Source of the DNA: Macrosoma leucophasiata
Lineage: Eukaryota > Arthropoda > Insecta > Lepidoptera > Hedylidae
Assembly (NCBI GenBank): GCA_036365455.1
Contig: JAWQUS010000016.1
Span: 12,175,001-12,239,000 of the forward strand
Length of the DNA: 64,000 bases
Direction: 5' to 3'
Position 1 is the first letter of the stretch, and each line of letters begins with the position of its first letter. Below, piece by piece: positions 47,701 through 61,500 of this stretch. The notes under the pieces are model-generated. The model was not told the origin of the DNA, searched no databases, and saw only the letters and a program-made list of their open reading frames with translations. Both the position numbers and the translations under genes were made by a program.

Positions 47701-50700
47701 GAGTAAGATAATTGCGAGTAATGTAATAATGGACTATTGTAATCAAATCCGAAGCCACGCTACTACTTAGCTTTTACGTAAGCATTACAATCTCAGTGAT
47801 TTTACTGTTAGAATAATACTCGTTACTTCATTATAAGATTCCATTTATGATTTATTCCGTTCATTATCCTTAAGTTATGTGGTTCTTTTGACAAACCGGT
47901 TCTACGATGATTTACACTCTAAAGGAGATGTTGCGAGCTCGGCTCTGGTTCATACATGTCCTCAAAAAATGGGTTAATTAATGAAGAATCCGAAAAAAAA
48001 TCAATTAATTTATTCAAGAATATATTTTATAGTTACAACCACATTCAATTCAAACGATTTCATCATTTTCAACCATGTTCAACATGGCTGCGATACAGCC
48101 GACGCTGGGGATAGTACCTATTTATTAGGTTGGGGAAAAAGTTTCCTCGCATTTTTTAAGATAATTCAAAACATTTTTTAATATTGTTTTTTTTAAATTT
48201 AACTAAAGTATGTATGTACCATTTTGTTCGATAACCTTTTGCCATCTTGTAGGTAGGGACATGATCCCATTGGTATAAAAGTTTTGGGACTTCTCATCAA
48301 AATACCGCGACAAGTGGATTTGGCAGTCCTCTCGTAATGTTAACCTAACATTGCATAAAGAATTCTGAAGAGACCGAAACAGGTGGAAATCTGAAGGTGC
48401 AAGGTCAGGACTATTCGGCGGATGCATTAACACCTCCCAGCCAAACTCTCTTAACTTTTCCTGAGTGCCTATAGATGTGTGAGGTCTAGCGTTATCATGA
48501 TGAAACACCACACCCCTTCTGTTGATCAATTCCGGCCGCTTTCTCTCAACTTCTTGCTTTAATCTCATCAGTTGTTCGCAGTAGAGTTCAGAATCGATAG
48601 TCCTGCCTGGTGGTAATAGCTCATAATGAATAATGCCCTTCCAATCCCACCACACACACAACATCACCTTATTGCGAGTTAACCCGGGTTTCGCCACAGT
48701 CTGTGAAGCCTGACCGGCCTTTGACCACGACCTTTTTCGCACGTTCTTGTCGTACGTGATCCACTTTTCATCACAAGTTATCAGCTTCTTCAAAAATGAT
48801 TCGGTTTCATTACGTCGTAATAAAGAATCACAAATGAGTACACGGTTCATTAGGTTTCTTTCAGTGAGCTCGTGAGGTACCCAAATATCGAGTTTTTTCT
48901 GTACCCAGCTTTTTTCAAATGCGCCAAAACTGTTTTGTGATCAATTCTCAGTTCTTCAGCTACGTCGTAACTACTGATATGTCGATCTTGCTCCACTTTT
49001 TCAAAAATGGCATCCATTTTATCCGTAATAGGGCGACCAGAGCGAGGTGCATCTTTGACATCAAAATTTCCGGATTGAAAACGCTTAAACCAAATTTGTG
49101 CTACTCTCAGACACTGCACTAGGTCCATAAACATCGCAAATTTTTTTCGCGGATTGCGTTGCATTTTTACCTTTTTTGTAGTATCATTTTAAAATGTATC
49201 CAATTTCTTCATTAGATTCACTCATCTTGACAGTACGAAAAACAAATGAAAATCACACATTTGCCTAATTTGAATTTGGAATTATGTTCTTTAAAATTTT
49301 AACTTTCAAAAAGCAGCCAGATACAAATACTACAGCCAAAGAGATTTTATTACAAGTTCATACATACTATAATGCGAAAAGACTTTTTCCCCAACCTATT
49401 AGATAAAACAAAACTAATGCTATCTGTATATTACTAGTGCATCACATATTATTAAAAAAAACGATGTATCGAATCGATCAATGTAAAGAAGCTCTGATGT
49501 TTTTTTTTTAAATTGGAAATCGATTAGTATAGTATTAACATATAAAATTGATTTCGGTAGTATTTAGAAAATATTACTTTTTTCTCTCCGAGCACTTAAA
49601 AAAAAAACTATTAAAAAATTAAAATGTCAAAATGACATCACCCGCCATATTCGTTTTAAGTTGCAATTCTAACTGCAAATAATGTTTTGTAACTGCAAAC
49701 AAAGCTAAATAAATGAAAATATGCAGTAAAATAAACGTTTTATATTGATTTTGCCTGTTAATGATATTGTGTTCACAATATATGGCCGGAGGTCCATACA
49801 TTTTTGCAACATCTCCTTTATGGTAGATGGAAGTGGCAAACAAGCATGCAGTTCACATTGATGTTAGGTGATGACTGCAGCCTGCGCCCGCGATTCTCGT
49901 CACTAGAGCTCTACCACCAGTAAATAGAGCTAAAAGATAGTAAAAAATGATGCATATCGATTAAATTAAACGTTATCCTTCAATTAAAAGGTCTGCGCAG
50001 TGAAAAACCTGCGCCCACGAAGAACTTTGGTTCGCAGTGAAGTAAAGTTTTAGAAATGTCGGGTAGTTCGGCTGATAACAATGGGGAATAAAACAACTTA
50101 ATAATGTTTAAGAGTCATATAACTATAAGAAACTTGCAGTACTGACTTCTTACACGGAACTGCTTCACTCAGTTAAAAATGAAGTTACATTTGTACTCAA
50201 ATTATAGTCCCTAAACACAGTAATAATAAATTCGTTTCAGCAGTCCAACATACGGAAAAAATACGAACCTTTTCTTCTAAATCCAACAATTTCACGAAGT
50301 GGTTAACCTCTTCGCCTATCTTGGAACGCGGCACACCTTTCAACCAGGAGTAAAAAATAATGTGTTCGGCGACAGTGAGGTCCGGAAACAGTACGTTATG
50401 TTGCGGACATATTCCGAGGGACTTGCGAGCCAGATCCGTTTCTGTCACTATGTTGTATCCGTTGATCATCGCTGAACCGGACGTCGGTGGAATCATACCT
50501 AATAATCATTACACGGTTAATTATTACTGACCGAGAATGAATAAATCTTAGTATCTAATCTCCTGTGACGGAGCTCGCGGGCGTGTACCTACGCCCTTAC
50601 CTAACCTACTTGCCGTTAAATGGTAGTGTTAAGCACTGTTGTCGGTCAGGTAATGTACGGACCTGTAATTGCCGCCACAGAGGCATGAGCTTAGACCTAA

Positions 50701-52513
50701 GGAATGACATCGCATCTATATTCAATTCTCTAGTTTGTATGTAGATGTTACTAGGCTACATTATTCACTTAACATCAATGTCAATGATGTATAAATAAAT
50801 ATAAATAGATGACTTTTTTCCTTTCTTTTTGCTATTTATATCTTCTTGTAGTGTGTACCTCCCAATACTCCTTGAATGTTTACAATGCCGTAGATAGTTA
50901 CATGAATTTTCTTATCTACGTGATTTACATTTTATTGCATATTTGATTGATTATATATTGTAACGTAATAGTCGGAAGTGATAACACATAGATAATACAT
51001 TTTTCTGATTTATATAAATACTCATACGTCGTCTATAACTTGTATCTTGTTAGTGATGTACTTCGATTCTGATGCACTTCGAAATATGTTGTATTTTTTA
51101 TTTAAAACTAGCTGACCCGGCGAATTTCGTATTGCCTCAGAATGAAATAGTGTGTCAAAGGTTTGATATATAAGGTTGGGGAAAAAGTTTCTTCGCATTT
51201 TTTAAGATAATTCAAAACATTTTTTAATATCGTTTTTTTAAATTTAACTAAAGTATGTATGTACCATTTTGTTCGATAACCTTTTGCCATCTTGTAGGTA
51301 GGGACATGATCCCATTGCTATAAACATTTTGGGACTTCTCATCAAAATACCGCGACAAGTGGATTTGGCAGTCCTCTCGTGATGTTAACCTAACATTGCA
51401 TAAAGAATTCTGAAGAGACCGAAAAAGGTGGAAATCGTACGTGATCCACGTGATCGTACGTGATCCACTTTTCATCACCAGTTATCAGCTTCTTCAAAAA
51501 TGATTCGGTTTCATTACGTCGTAATAAAGAATCACAAATGAGTACACGGTTCATTAGGTTTCTTTCAGTGAGCTCGTGAGGTACCCAAATTTCGAGCTTT
51601 TTTTGTACCCAGCTTTTCTCAAATGCGCCAAGACTGTTTTGTGATCAATTCTCAGTTCTTCAGCTACGTCGTAAATACTGATACGTCGATCTTGCTCCAC
51701 TTTTTCAAAAATGGCATCCATTTTATCCGTAATAGGGCGACCAGAGCAGAGTGCAGGTGCATCTTAGACATCAAAATTTCCGGATTGAAAACGCTTAAAC
51801 CAAATTTGTGCTACTCTCACAGACACTGCACTAGGTCCATAAACAACGCAATTTTTTTTCGCGGCTTGCGTTGCATTTTTACCTTTTTTGTAGTAAAATT
51901 TTAAAATGTATCGAATTTCTTCATTAGATTCACTCATCTTGACAGTACGAAAAACAAATGAAAATCACACATTTGCCTAATTTGAATTTGGAATTATGTT
52001 TTTTAAAATTTTAACTTTCAATGATACCAAAACCAGCCAGATACAAATACTACAGCCAAAGAGATTTTATTACAAGTTCATACATACTATAATGCGAAAA
52101 GACTTTTTCCCCAACCTATTATACGGACTATTTGTATGGGAAAATAAAATCGTGATTTTTACTATTCCTCTTCAATTTCTTCATATTTTCTTACCTTTTA
52201 AACCTTCCCTGAACTTCCAAAAATCATTCAAAACCAAAATTAGCCAAATCGGTAAAGCCGTTCTCAAGTTCTAGCGAGACTAACGAACAGCAATTGATTT
52301 ATATATATATATATATATACCTCTCTAATATATAAAATTCTCGTGTCACAGTTTTCGTTGCCATACTCCTCCGAAACGGCTTGACTGATTCTCATGAAAT
52401 TTTGTGAGCATATTAGATAGGTCTGAGAATCGGCCAACATCTATTTTTCATAACATTAAAAAAAATTTTTTTTTGTATTTTCTAGGGCGATACGAAGTTT
52501 GCCGGGACAGCTA

Positions 52514-52560
<47 letters not shown>

Positions 52561-55500
52561 TTACATTTAACAAAAATATATTTAAAAATAATTATAATGT
52601 TAGCTTTTCTACCTGATGTGTAAAACAAATTTTGTTTGCTTATCACGTTATTTTATGAATATGTTTTATTGTTTACTAGCGACCCGCCCCGGCTTCGTGC
52701 GGGTACAATGTAGATTGTTACCTGCGGATAATTTGATGCCATTTTCAATCATCAATTCCTACCGATCCAAGTGTTTTAAACGATAATTGACGACTGACCA
52801 TTAAGTCCAGCGCCATAAGGTTTACATTAGAAAAGTTATTAAGCTCGTTAAGTTTTCTTAAAATTTCTAATTTTTCTAACTATCTATTTTAGTTCTTTCA
52901 TACAAACTTTTTACTATTAAAAATACAACACAAAAATTATTAGCGAAATCTGTACAGCCGTTTTCAAGTTTTACGATAAGCAACACATTTAGCGATTCAT
53001 TTTTATTTAAATAAAAAAAAAACAGTTTTTTTGTCAGCTAGATTTAGTTAACTCCAGGACAATACATAACAACTATTATGTACCAATCGATATTAAATCG
53101 ATCCAATAATAAAAAAAACAATTTGTAAGAATCATAGAAAAATGAAAACATATTTTTGTGGTATTGTAGTTATGCAAATCGCAAGGATACTTATTATAAT
53201 ATTCATCTCAATAGGTCCAATAAAACCGGTATATGAAATGATGAGTTACTAATAGGAAGTGAAATATGTAATGAGTTCCAAAAAATACCTGTAAGCATTG
53301 AAATGGTAGTCGTTTTCCCCGCACCGTTGTGACCCAGCAACACTGTAATCTCATTTTCATACATCCTTAAATTCAAGTCGTCTACAGCTTTTTTTCGGCC
53401 TTTGTACACTTTGGTAAGATTCTGAAAATGTTTACTTTTTAAATCAAAACAATTAAAATGTTATACAAAATTAAGGTGAAGTGATGGTTCCTGATGGATT
53501 GATGTCAGTCAAAATTATAGAAGATGTATAGATGTAAATACCCATTTATGAATATATGTATACAAAAACAGTAATAGGAAATCAATATGATGTGTGTGTG
53601 TGTGTGTGTGTATCTTCACGCCAGGTCCCTAACGGGGTAGGCAGAGAGTGTAGAGCGCCAGATATCCCGGTTCAGACAAACCTCTCGTGCCTCGTCTACC
53701 TTCATCATTCTCTTCATACATGTACGCCGATTCCTAAGACTTTTGACCCCACCATCAGACAGAACTCGACCTATTTGGTCGAGTTCTGTCTGATGGTGGG
53801 GTCAAAGAGCGGCTGGACTAGATTCCCAGTAGGCCGCGAGTTCGAGTCTCGCCTGAAGTAACATTTTTCTTTCCATTTTTCTTTTAAATAACATATATTT
53901 CACAAGCATGTGTTAATGCGAAATAATATAAAACAATCCTTAACATCTTGTTTTTTTTCCTTTTAAATTGCTTGCAATAAGCTTTGCTAACAAATAAACG
54001 TCAAATAGTTACTGTTATTCACGACAATAATTAAGAAACGGGGTCTAACAACATACGAGTACAATAGCATGTACCTTAGTAGGTAACATTGAAATTAATT
54101 AAAGTTTATGGAGAAAAAAACTTTGAAATTTTCAACATTAAAGGCAACATTTTAAAACAATTTTTACATTATATTCTATTGGTACAGAAACATATAAAAG
54201 AGACGTTTTTATCTGTTATTTTTGTAGCTAATGCAATGACACATTTTACAGTTTAGACTCCAGATCTATTTTATCTTTGCTTAAAAATATTGCAGGTACT
54301 TGAGATAACAACAAATCAATCTTACTACCACGTACGCGAACAAAACTTGTAACAGTTACGTAACATTTTTTTTCGTGACAAGTCATTAAGGCTGGGTTTC
54401 ATTATCTTACTTTAGCTTTAACAAATTTGTGAAAATGAAGCAGAAAATGTTAAATTCAAATGGTGTAACTCATTTGAATTTTGGTAAAAGACTTTATATT
54501 TTAACAGTTAACTGTAACCGGCCACGAAGCGCTGGTTAAAGTTATTGTTAAAGTCAATTATCTGTCAAATTTAATGTTGTTACTCCATTTGCAACATGCG
54601 TAACTTAAACAATGCCAAAAACGCTGGTGCAGCAACGCATTTCTCAGTAACTGTTAAATCAATGTTATTATTATTGTTAAAGTTAACAAATAAAATGCTT
54701 CTATTCAGTCACTGAATATGTTGATATGCAAAAAAGTAATTGTTTACAAATTAAATTTGACTATTTTATTATGTATTGACATTATGATTTTTATTTGTAA
54801 CAGTATTCAAATGTCAACATTTAAACATAAGTATAATATTGTTTAAAGCAAATCCGCAACTAATTTAATTCAAGTTGTGACACTGCTTAACTATATTTTT
54901 TTGATTATTTATGTTTGGACAATTAGATACTTATAATGTTGTGATGATTTGACTTTGATTGATGATTAGAAACACATCTGACATTTTAAACTTGTATATT
55001 TAATTTAATGGTAATTATCGTTTTATATTATGTTGACTTGGTTTAAGTAATTAATGATTATATATAACTACCTATAATTGTAAAATTTGCACGTCGTATA
55101 TCGACAAAATGTATAAGGCCACCGACAATCTTTGTTATCACTGTAACCTACATTTTATACAAATAAATAAATTAATAAATAAATAAAAAAAACCGTCACT
55201 TGTATAAACTTGTTTAATTTTGGTGCAGCCGAACCTAAGTGTGTGTAAGTCGAAAAAGAGCTAACAAATCTAACAGTTTGAAATTATATCAATAATTAGG
55301 ATAGAAAATTGAAAATGTAGATTATGATAAGTGAAAGGATTTGTAAAATTGATCCAGTACTGTTTAGTTTATCCATCTCAAGCAAATATTTTGACTTTAC
55401 CGTATTAGCATAGAGGTTTGTACATATTGTGTGGATAATAATGTCATGAATGTTACTTACTTCAATATTGATGCCCATCGGGACGCCTTTAGGTTCCTCG

Positions 55501-58500
55501 TCGTGGATGACTTTAAGTAAAGCATCGTTGTACTCGCGATCCGTGCCGTCCTTGGTTATTGCTGTAACCAAGGGTCAAGGCCGTACTTGTTTGGCTCTAC
55601 GCGTTCTAATGTAGGCATTTGATCGGCATTGCGTCAATACATTCTGTATGTTTATAAGCCAGCAGAAGCATACATTTTACATTGTGCACAAAAACAATGT
55701 TTTATAGATTTCTATTAATAATACAACAGGCTCATAGTAAACGCAGTTATATCTTCGTTTCGTATTCGAAAAATTGCAATTATAAGTTTTAACGAAGTTC
55801 CGTTCACTTACTCGTATGAAGATTCACTATGTTGAAGTTGTATGACCACATACCTGCCGTTTTATTTTTGTCGGGGAACCAAAAACTTTTCGTGAATGGG
55901 AAATACCACGGCAGCGGCACGCCATATGCTCCCGGGTGTATTTTCTCCACGTACATAGCAATTAGCATGTATAGTATTGAATCAAATATTAACAGAAGCG
56001 CCACGTGGCCCGGTTGAAATTGATCGTGATACGATATTGGAGTGAAAAAATCACCCCATTGCAAACCTGGAAATAACACTAACATTAAACTATTAAACAC
56101 AATTGTACGCTTATACGCTTGTATGCATGAATAGCCTATTGATATCATCGGACAGTTTTTCTGAACTCCTGGAGTATCAATGGGTAGGTATCGGCTCAAT
56201 ATACTGAAGTGACGTGAGTAAATTCTGTATTTTAGATCTAGTAGCAGTGGCCTATATAACGATATGCTAAGCTAACGAGAAGACTAGATAGTAAACCAGT
56301 TCAATGACCGCTAACCAGACAGAATTAGGTATATAAAAGAGACCTTAAGTGGTCTGTACGACTGTGAATCTGTTAATACTTAAATAAAAGAAATTTAATT
56401 TTTTATCCGATTAACGATTGGCGCTAATGTGATAACACATATTTGGGTAGATTCGCCAGGTAGATCTCCTTCAAGGTCAAATGTAATATCAACAAATTCG
56501 GTTTAACAACCTCATTCGCGATCGCGACCGATAAAATCTTAATGTAGAAGTGAGAGTGTATGGCGTTTATTCTGTAGTCTGTAGGGAATCGGTATGAGGT
56601 TTTAATATTATTTATTCCATTAAATTTTTGGTGCGAAGGTAGGTAATTCAAATGCGGAAGGAGGTCAATGCACTAGACACGCGGTGAAGCGGTCCGTCAT
56701 CTGTCACGATCATCAAGACCTAGAGATACCTACACAAAACTGTGTCATAGAAATTCATAGGATTAATAAGATATTCATAAAATTTGAACATAGACAAAAT
56801 AATTTTTTTTATAAAAAAAATTGAAATTGATTTTGTCTATGTTCAAATTTTATGAATATCTTATTAATCCTATGAATTTCTATGACACACTTTTGTGTAG
56901 GTACCTACCCGCACCCTTACCCGCGGCTAGTTGTCCAAATCGGCAGAATCTAAGAAATCTAAGACGGCCGGCTGATGCTGACTTGTCCGATGCGGGTGAC
57001 TCGTCCGATGCGGCCGACTCGGCCGATGCGATCGCATTCTATCAGTTGAGTACGTGAGAGTAATTACTACTTTTTCATTTTATAATGAGTGTTTCTAATT
57101 TGATAGAATCAGTGCGTGATTATGAAGAGCTGTACAATCTGTAACTGTGCGACAGGTGGAAGAATATAGAAACTATTTCTTCGGCGCGGTCGATTCCTTT
57201 GGCGTGGTCGATTCTTTCGGTGCGGATGTATGTGCGAGGCTTATTTAGTTTCGGCTCGTTCGGCTCCTTTGGTGTGTTCGGCGCGTTCGGCTCCGATAAG
57301 TGTGCGTTCACCTTTAAGGTTATTTACCTTATTAACTGTTGTGTTTATTTAAGGTCAAGGCATAACAAAGTTAGACGTAGACCGTTTTTATAATAAGGTT
57401 CTGATAAAATTACAATCGTTGGTTTTAAGTTCGATTATAATAAACCTGCCTATTATTATGTACCTATATAAGCTATGTTTTTTTCTACTTTAGACTCAAT
57501 TAGGGGGTAGGGAGTATTCGATCCTACGAGAGAGACAATCGGCTAGTTTCGACTTCGTAGAGCGTAATCTCTGCTGCACAACAAAAAGTCAAATAAGTGA
57601 GGTGCGAAAAAGATAACGCTCTACAGACCCGAAATAAGCCGAAGTCTCCTTCGAAGATCGATGTGCAATATTTCTTGTTGGATACTGTACCTATCATTAA
57701 TATTAGGTATAATACCTACTTATAACTAATATAGGTTAAGTATTCTAATATTCAATTGTGTAATAAGAGTTTTCAGCAGATCGCTTAAAATTAATGAGAA
57801 TAGTTTTAGTTCAGTTTATTAGAAATCCTCGCAGTTCCATCTGCGTTTTGAAAGTGTTTCCCGTAATAAAAGAGACAGTACAGAGTAGAGTCACAGTACA
57901 GAGTTAAAAGTTGCCTTCAATTTGGAGCTACCCGTTTAATCTTATCGAGTTGAATGTCCGTGAGTTCCGTGACATCGAATATTTCTTGTCCTTTCTAAAA
58001 AATATTTTTGAAATATAGAAGTTAGCAAATACTAATAGACTTTATTCTTTATTTTTCGAAATAAATACTACTCTATATTCAAAGCTTTTTTTATAAGCTC
58101 TTACCGCAGCCCGAAAAGATTTGAATGATAATTATAATCATGCATACCAATTATCGGGCCAAATTGATGGCAATGCCCCATTTATTATTTTGCATAAAAT
58201 TCTAACACATTTATGCGTTTCTTTGGTCTAAACGACTTTGTAGCCGGATCTTATACCAAATGAAAAAATTAAGACCGTTTATTTAAAGATGAAATTAATA
58301 ATGATTTATTTATACCTATTCTTATTCCTTTCCAATTCCCAATAGAGTTTCGTTATGACAAAATTATTTCTCATCAGTTTTTGCTGTATAACTGTGTTAT
58401 TTCAGTTGCAATTTCCTGAGTTTAAGTAGGTACCAGACTATTTTCCGTGTGTGTTTGTTCCGTTCTTGTTACGGTAAAATGATATTGGTAAACAATGAAT

Positions 58501-61500
58501 TGAGTGAATCTTAGCTTTTAGGGGTGTTAATAGTCCTTACTAACTATTGCAAATGTTACGGATTTTATATTTTTAACTTTGTTAGATAGAGTAAGATTTT
58601 TCAGGCAAAAGGATACCTACACAAAAAGCCTTCCCACTCGTTTTTTTTCTTTTACCAAAAAACGCTCCAGAGACGTAGTTTTGTTTGTTTAGTTAGTAAA
58701 CAATGTAAAATTGGTAGGTATACAATACATAATAATATAAGACTTACCTCTAGAGGTTCCCTCGCACATTACGAGCATCTGGAACGCATACCCAACAGCT
58801 GCATTTGATATCAAACTCAGTGATATCTTAGTACTTAGGCTGATGTCCTCGTTTAATATTTGAGTCAGCATATAAACTGCATACGTAGAAAACCACATCA
58901 GACCCATGAATGACGCTGCAGTATTCGCTGGAAACAATAAATAAATGACACACCTATCGCCATCTTGGACACATACCTACTAATTATTCAGGCTGCTTAA
59001 TATTTTGCCGGTGTTACTAACGCGCCAAACAAAACGCCCATAGTTTTATCGATTACGATATTTTTAACTTAATTTCGAAACAGGCTTTTGTTATTTCAAT
59101 GTACGTGCTGAATTCAATCGAAGAATTGTGTAGCTTTTCAACAATCAAACATAAGAACTATTTTCACGTAGGTAGTAGATACGTTTCCGTCGTTAACGCA
59201 CTACCGATGATTAAGAAGTAGGTACGTCCATGACATGAACTTTATCCTTTTGTAAGTACCTAAGTAAATAGGTAGATACTAATAACACGGATAGTGTAAA
59301 TTGTATAATTATGTAATTATAAAGAATTATGACTTAAATCATCAAATAGTTTTTTTCGTTTTTCTTAATTGGTGGTTAGAAAGATGTAAAAGAGGTGACC
59401 CCTAAATAGTTGACCATTTTTTTCCTAAATATTATCAAAATAATATGAAATCTTACAAGTAAATGCAAAAATCATATTGAAATTAGGAGGTGTTCTTAGA
59501 TTTAGAAAAATAGATTAATATCGCGGCTGAATACACACATCCTTTCTGGTTATGCGCTCCCTCGTCATAGGTACAAGTCGTTGGCGTTGCCTGAACTTTA
59601 AACAAACTATCTTCATGACAAAAAACGACCCAGGGTCGATTTTTTTGTATCTGATTATTACGCTTTAATGACCGTTTTATCGCATAGAATCATATTTCAG
59701 GCTATACTTACGTAATAATTTTCTTCTTCAAAACTCTATCAATGAACTTACACAGCGGGTAACCAACACAATCTAATAAAAATAAAATATCCTACGGTGT
59801 GCATGTCAATGTCACATTAAAACATTGAAACTATGGCGTGGAATCACAGAAAGGTTTTCTTGCGCCCATTTCGCATAACACAACATTTATAAATAAATTA
59901 CATTTATACACATATAGATAATGACTGGTAGAGAATGCTACCTAGCATTAAGTCCGCCTCATGTACTTTTATTGTGCTTGGAAGATTAAATAAATAAATA
60001 AATAAATAATACTTAGGGCCAGAAGGTACAAAAAATATTTTTTGTTTAATGTAGGTATGTTTGTATTATGCGCATCATTGAAAAACTACTGATTAAAATT
60101 TGAAGCTGTTTCATGGTAATAATGCTTAAAGTCTAACTTAAAAACTAGTTACTATATGTTTCATTTTAATTCCCCGCATAGAACCTAAGAAACAAACAAT
60201 TTAATACTTTTTATACATATTAATATAACTGTAACTGGACTACGTCTATACATAGGCAGAGAATATGTAATAATACTACTGTGTAATAGAGACCAAATTA
60301 AGCGTTTGTATGGAATTTTGGCGGAGTGTCCGCGGTGTGACATAGGTGACATTAACGAAGAAAACATTATTCAAAATTTAACTCCTAGAGGGATTAAAAA
60401 GTGGATGCAAGTTTATATGGAAGTCGCGTCATTTTTATGTCGAGTCCAATACGACGACATCTCGGAAAAAAACTCGTTATGTAGGTACCTATAGGTACAA
60501 ACAAATTCAAAAGTACGTTTACCAGTTTGCAGACCTTTCTATATAAGAATCAATAAAAATTGTTGTCCTTGTAAAAAAATCAATGAAACGATCAAGTTAA
60601 CTGGATTCAACATCATTAATAATAAAGGATACGTATGTATCAATTCATTCTCTTCTTCAACAACGTACTTTATTTTGTACATTTCACACAGAATTAAGAT
60701 AAGCGTGCAGATCTCGCTTAAAAAGCGATCTATAAAACAATATGCTTGTATTTTTTGAGGAAATCTAGTTAGGGTTCCGAAGTAAACAAGGAACTCTTAA
60801 AGTTTCGCCATGTCCGTCTGTCTGTCTATCTGTCTGTCCGTCCTCGGTTTAGCGCAAAAACTATTGGTATTAGAGACTTAAAATTTGCGCAAAAACTATT
60901 GGTACTTGAGACTTGAAATTTGGCACAAGTATAGGTACACCTTCACGCTGACAAAGTGGTAGAATAAAAAACCTGAAAAAAAATATTTAAGGTACCTCCC
61001 CTACATGTAACGCGCAAATATTTTTTTTATTTTTCGATTTCTATATTGTGTGGGATATCGTTGGACAGGTCTTTCAAAGATGGTGTGCTAATATCATTTT
61101 TCGATTTAATTAACCGTTCGTGACTTATTAAGCTTTAAAGTGCCAATTTTCGTTAGAGTCAAGTGTCCCCCTCCTCTACCAACTAAAAGGTTGTTGTTAG
61201 AAATTCAAACGTAACGGCAAAAGTAGCTACATAAAACGAAGTTAAAAGGAAAACTACGAGTATCACACTTAAGTAAACTTTACAAGTTTGCGAGCGATGG
61301 TCGACCAAATGCATTTTACTCGAAAATTTTAAACAACTTCATAGAAAATATTTTTAATTTTTTCATTACATTATTCTAACCTAAAAACTACGGAACCCTA
61401 CACACCGCGCGGCCCGACACGCATTTGACCGTTTTTTATACGTTTATTTATGATACGCTATTCCGGTATCATAAATAAATCTCTTAAACTAGTTTTCCTA

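Noticed and set aside
51248..51478. Short mariner transposase-like frame in copy 2
   Set aside because: It is the C-terminal remnant of the internally deleted element, so it is annotated as part of that element and not as a gene.
53807..53863. Possible tRNA gene
   Set aside because: Only a B-box-like arm (GAGTTCGAGTC) is convincing; no full cloverleaf can be drawn, and it is attached to a SINE-like repeat.
56821..57057. Asp/Ala-rich frame [19 protein letters not shown]
   Set aside because: Comes from short GC-rich tandem units and begins inside the hairpin arm; more likely minisatellite than protein.
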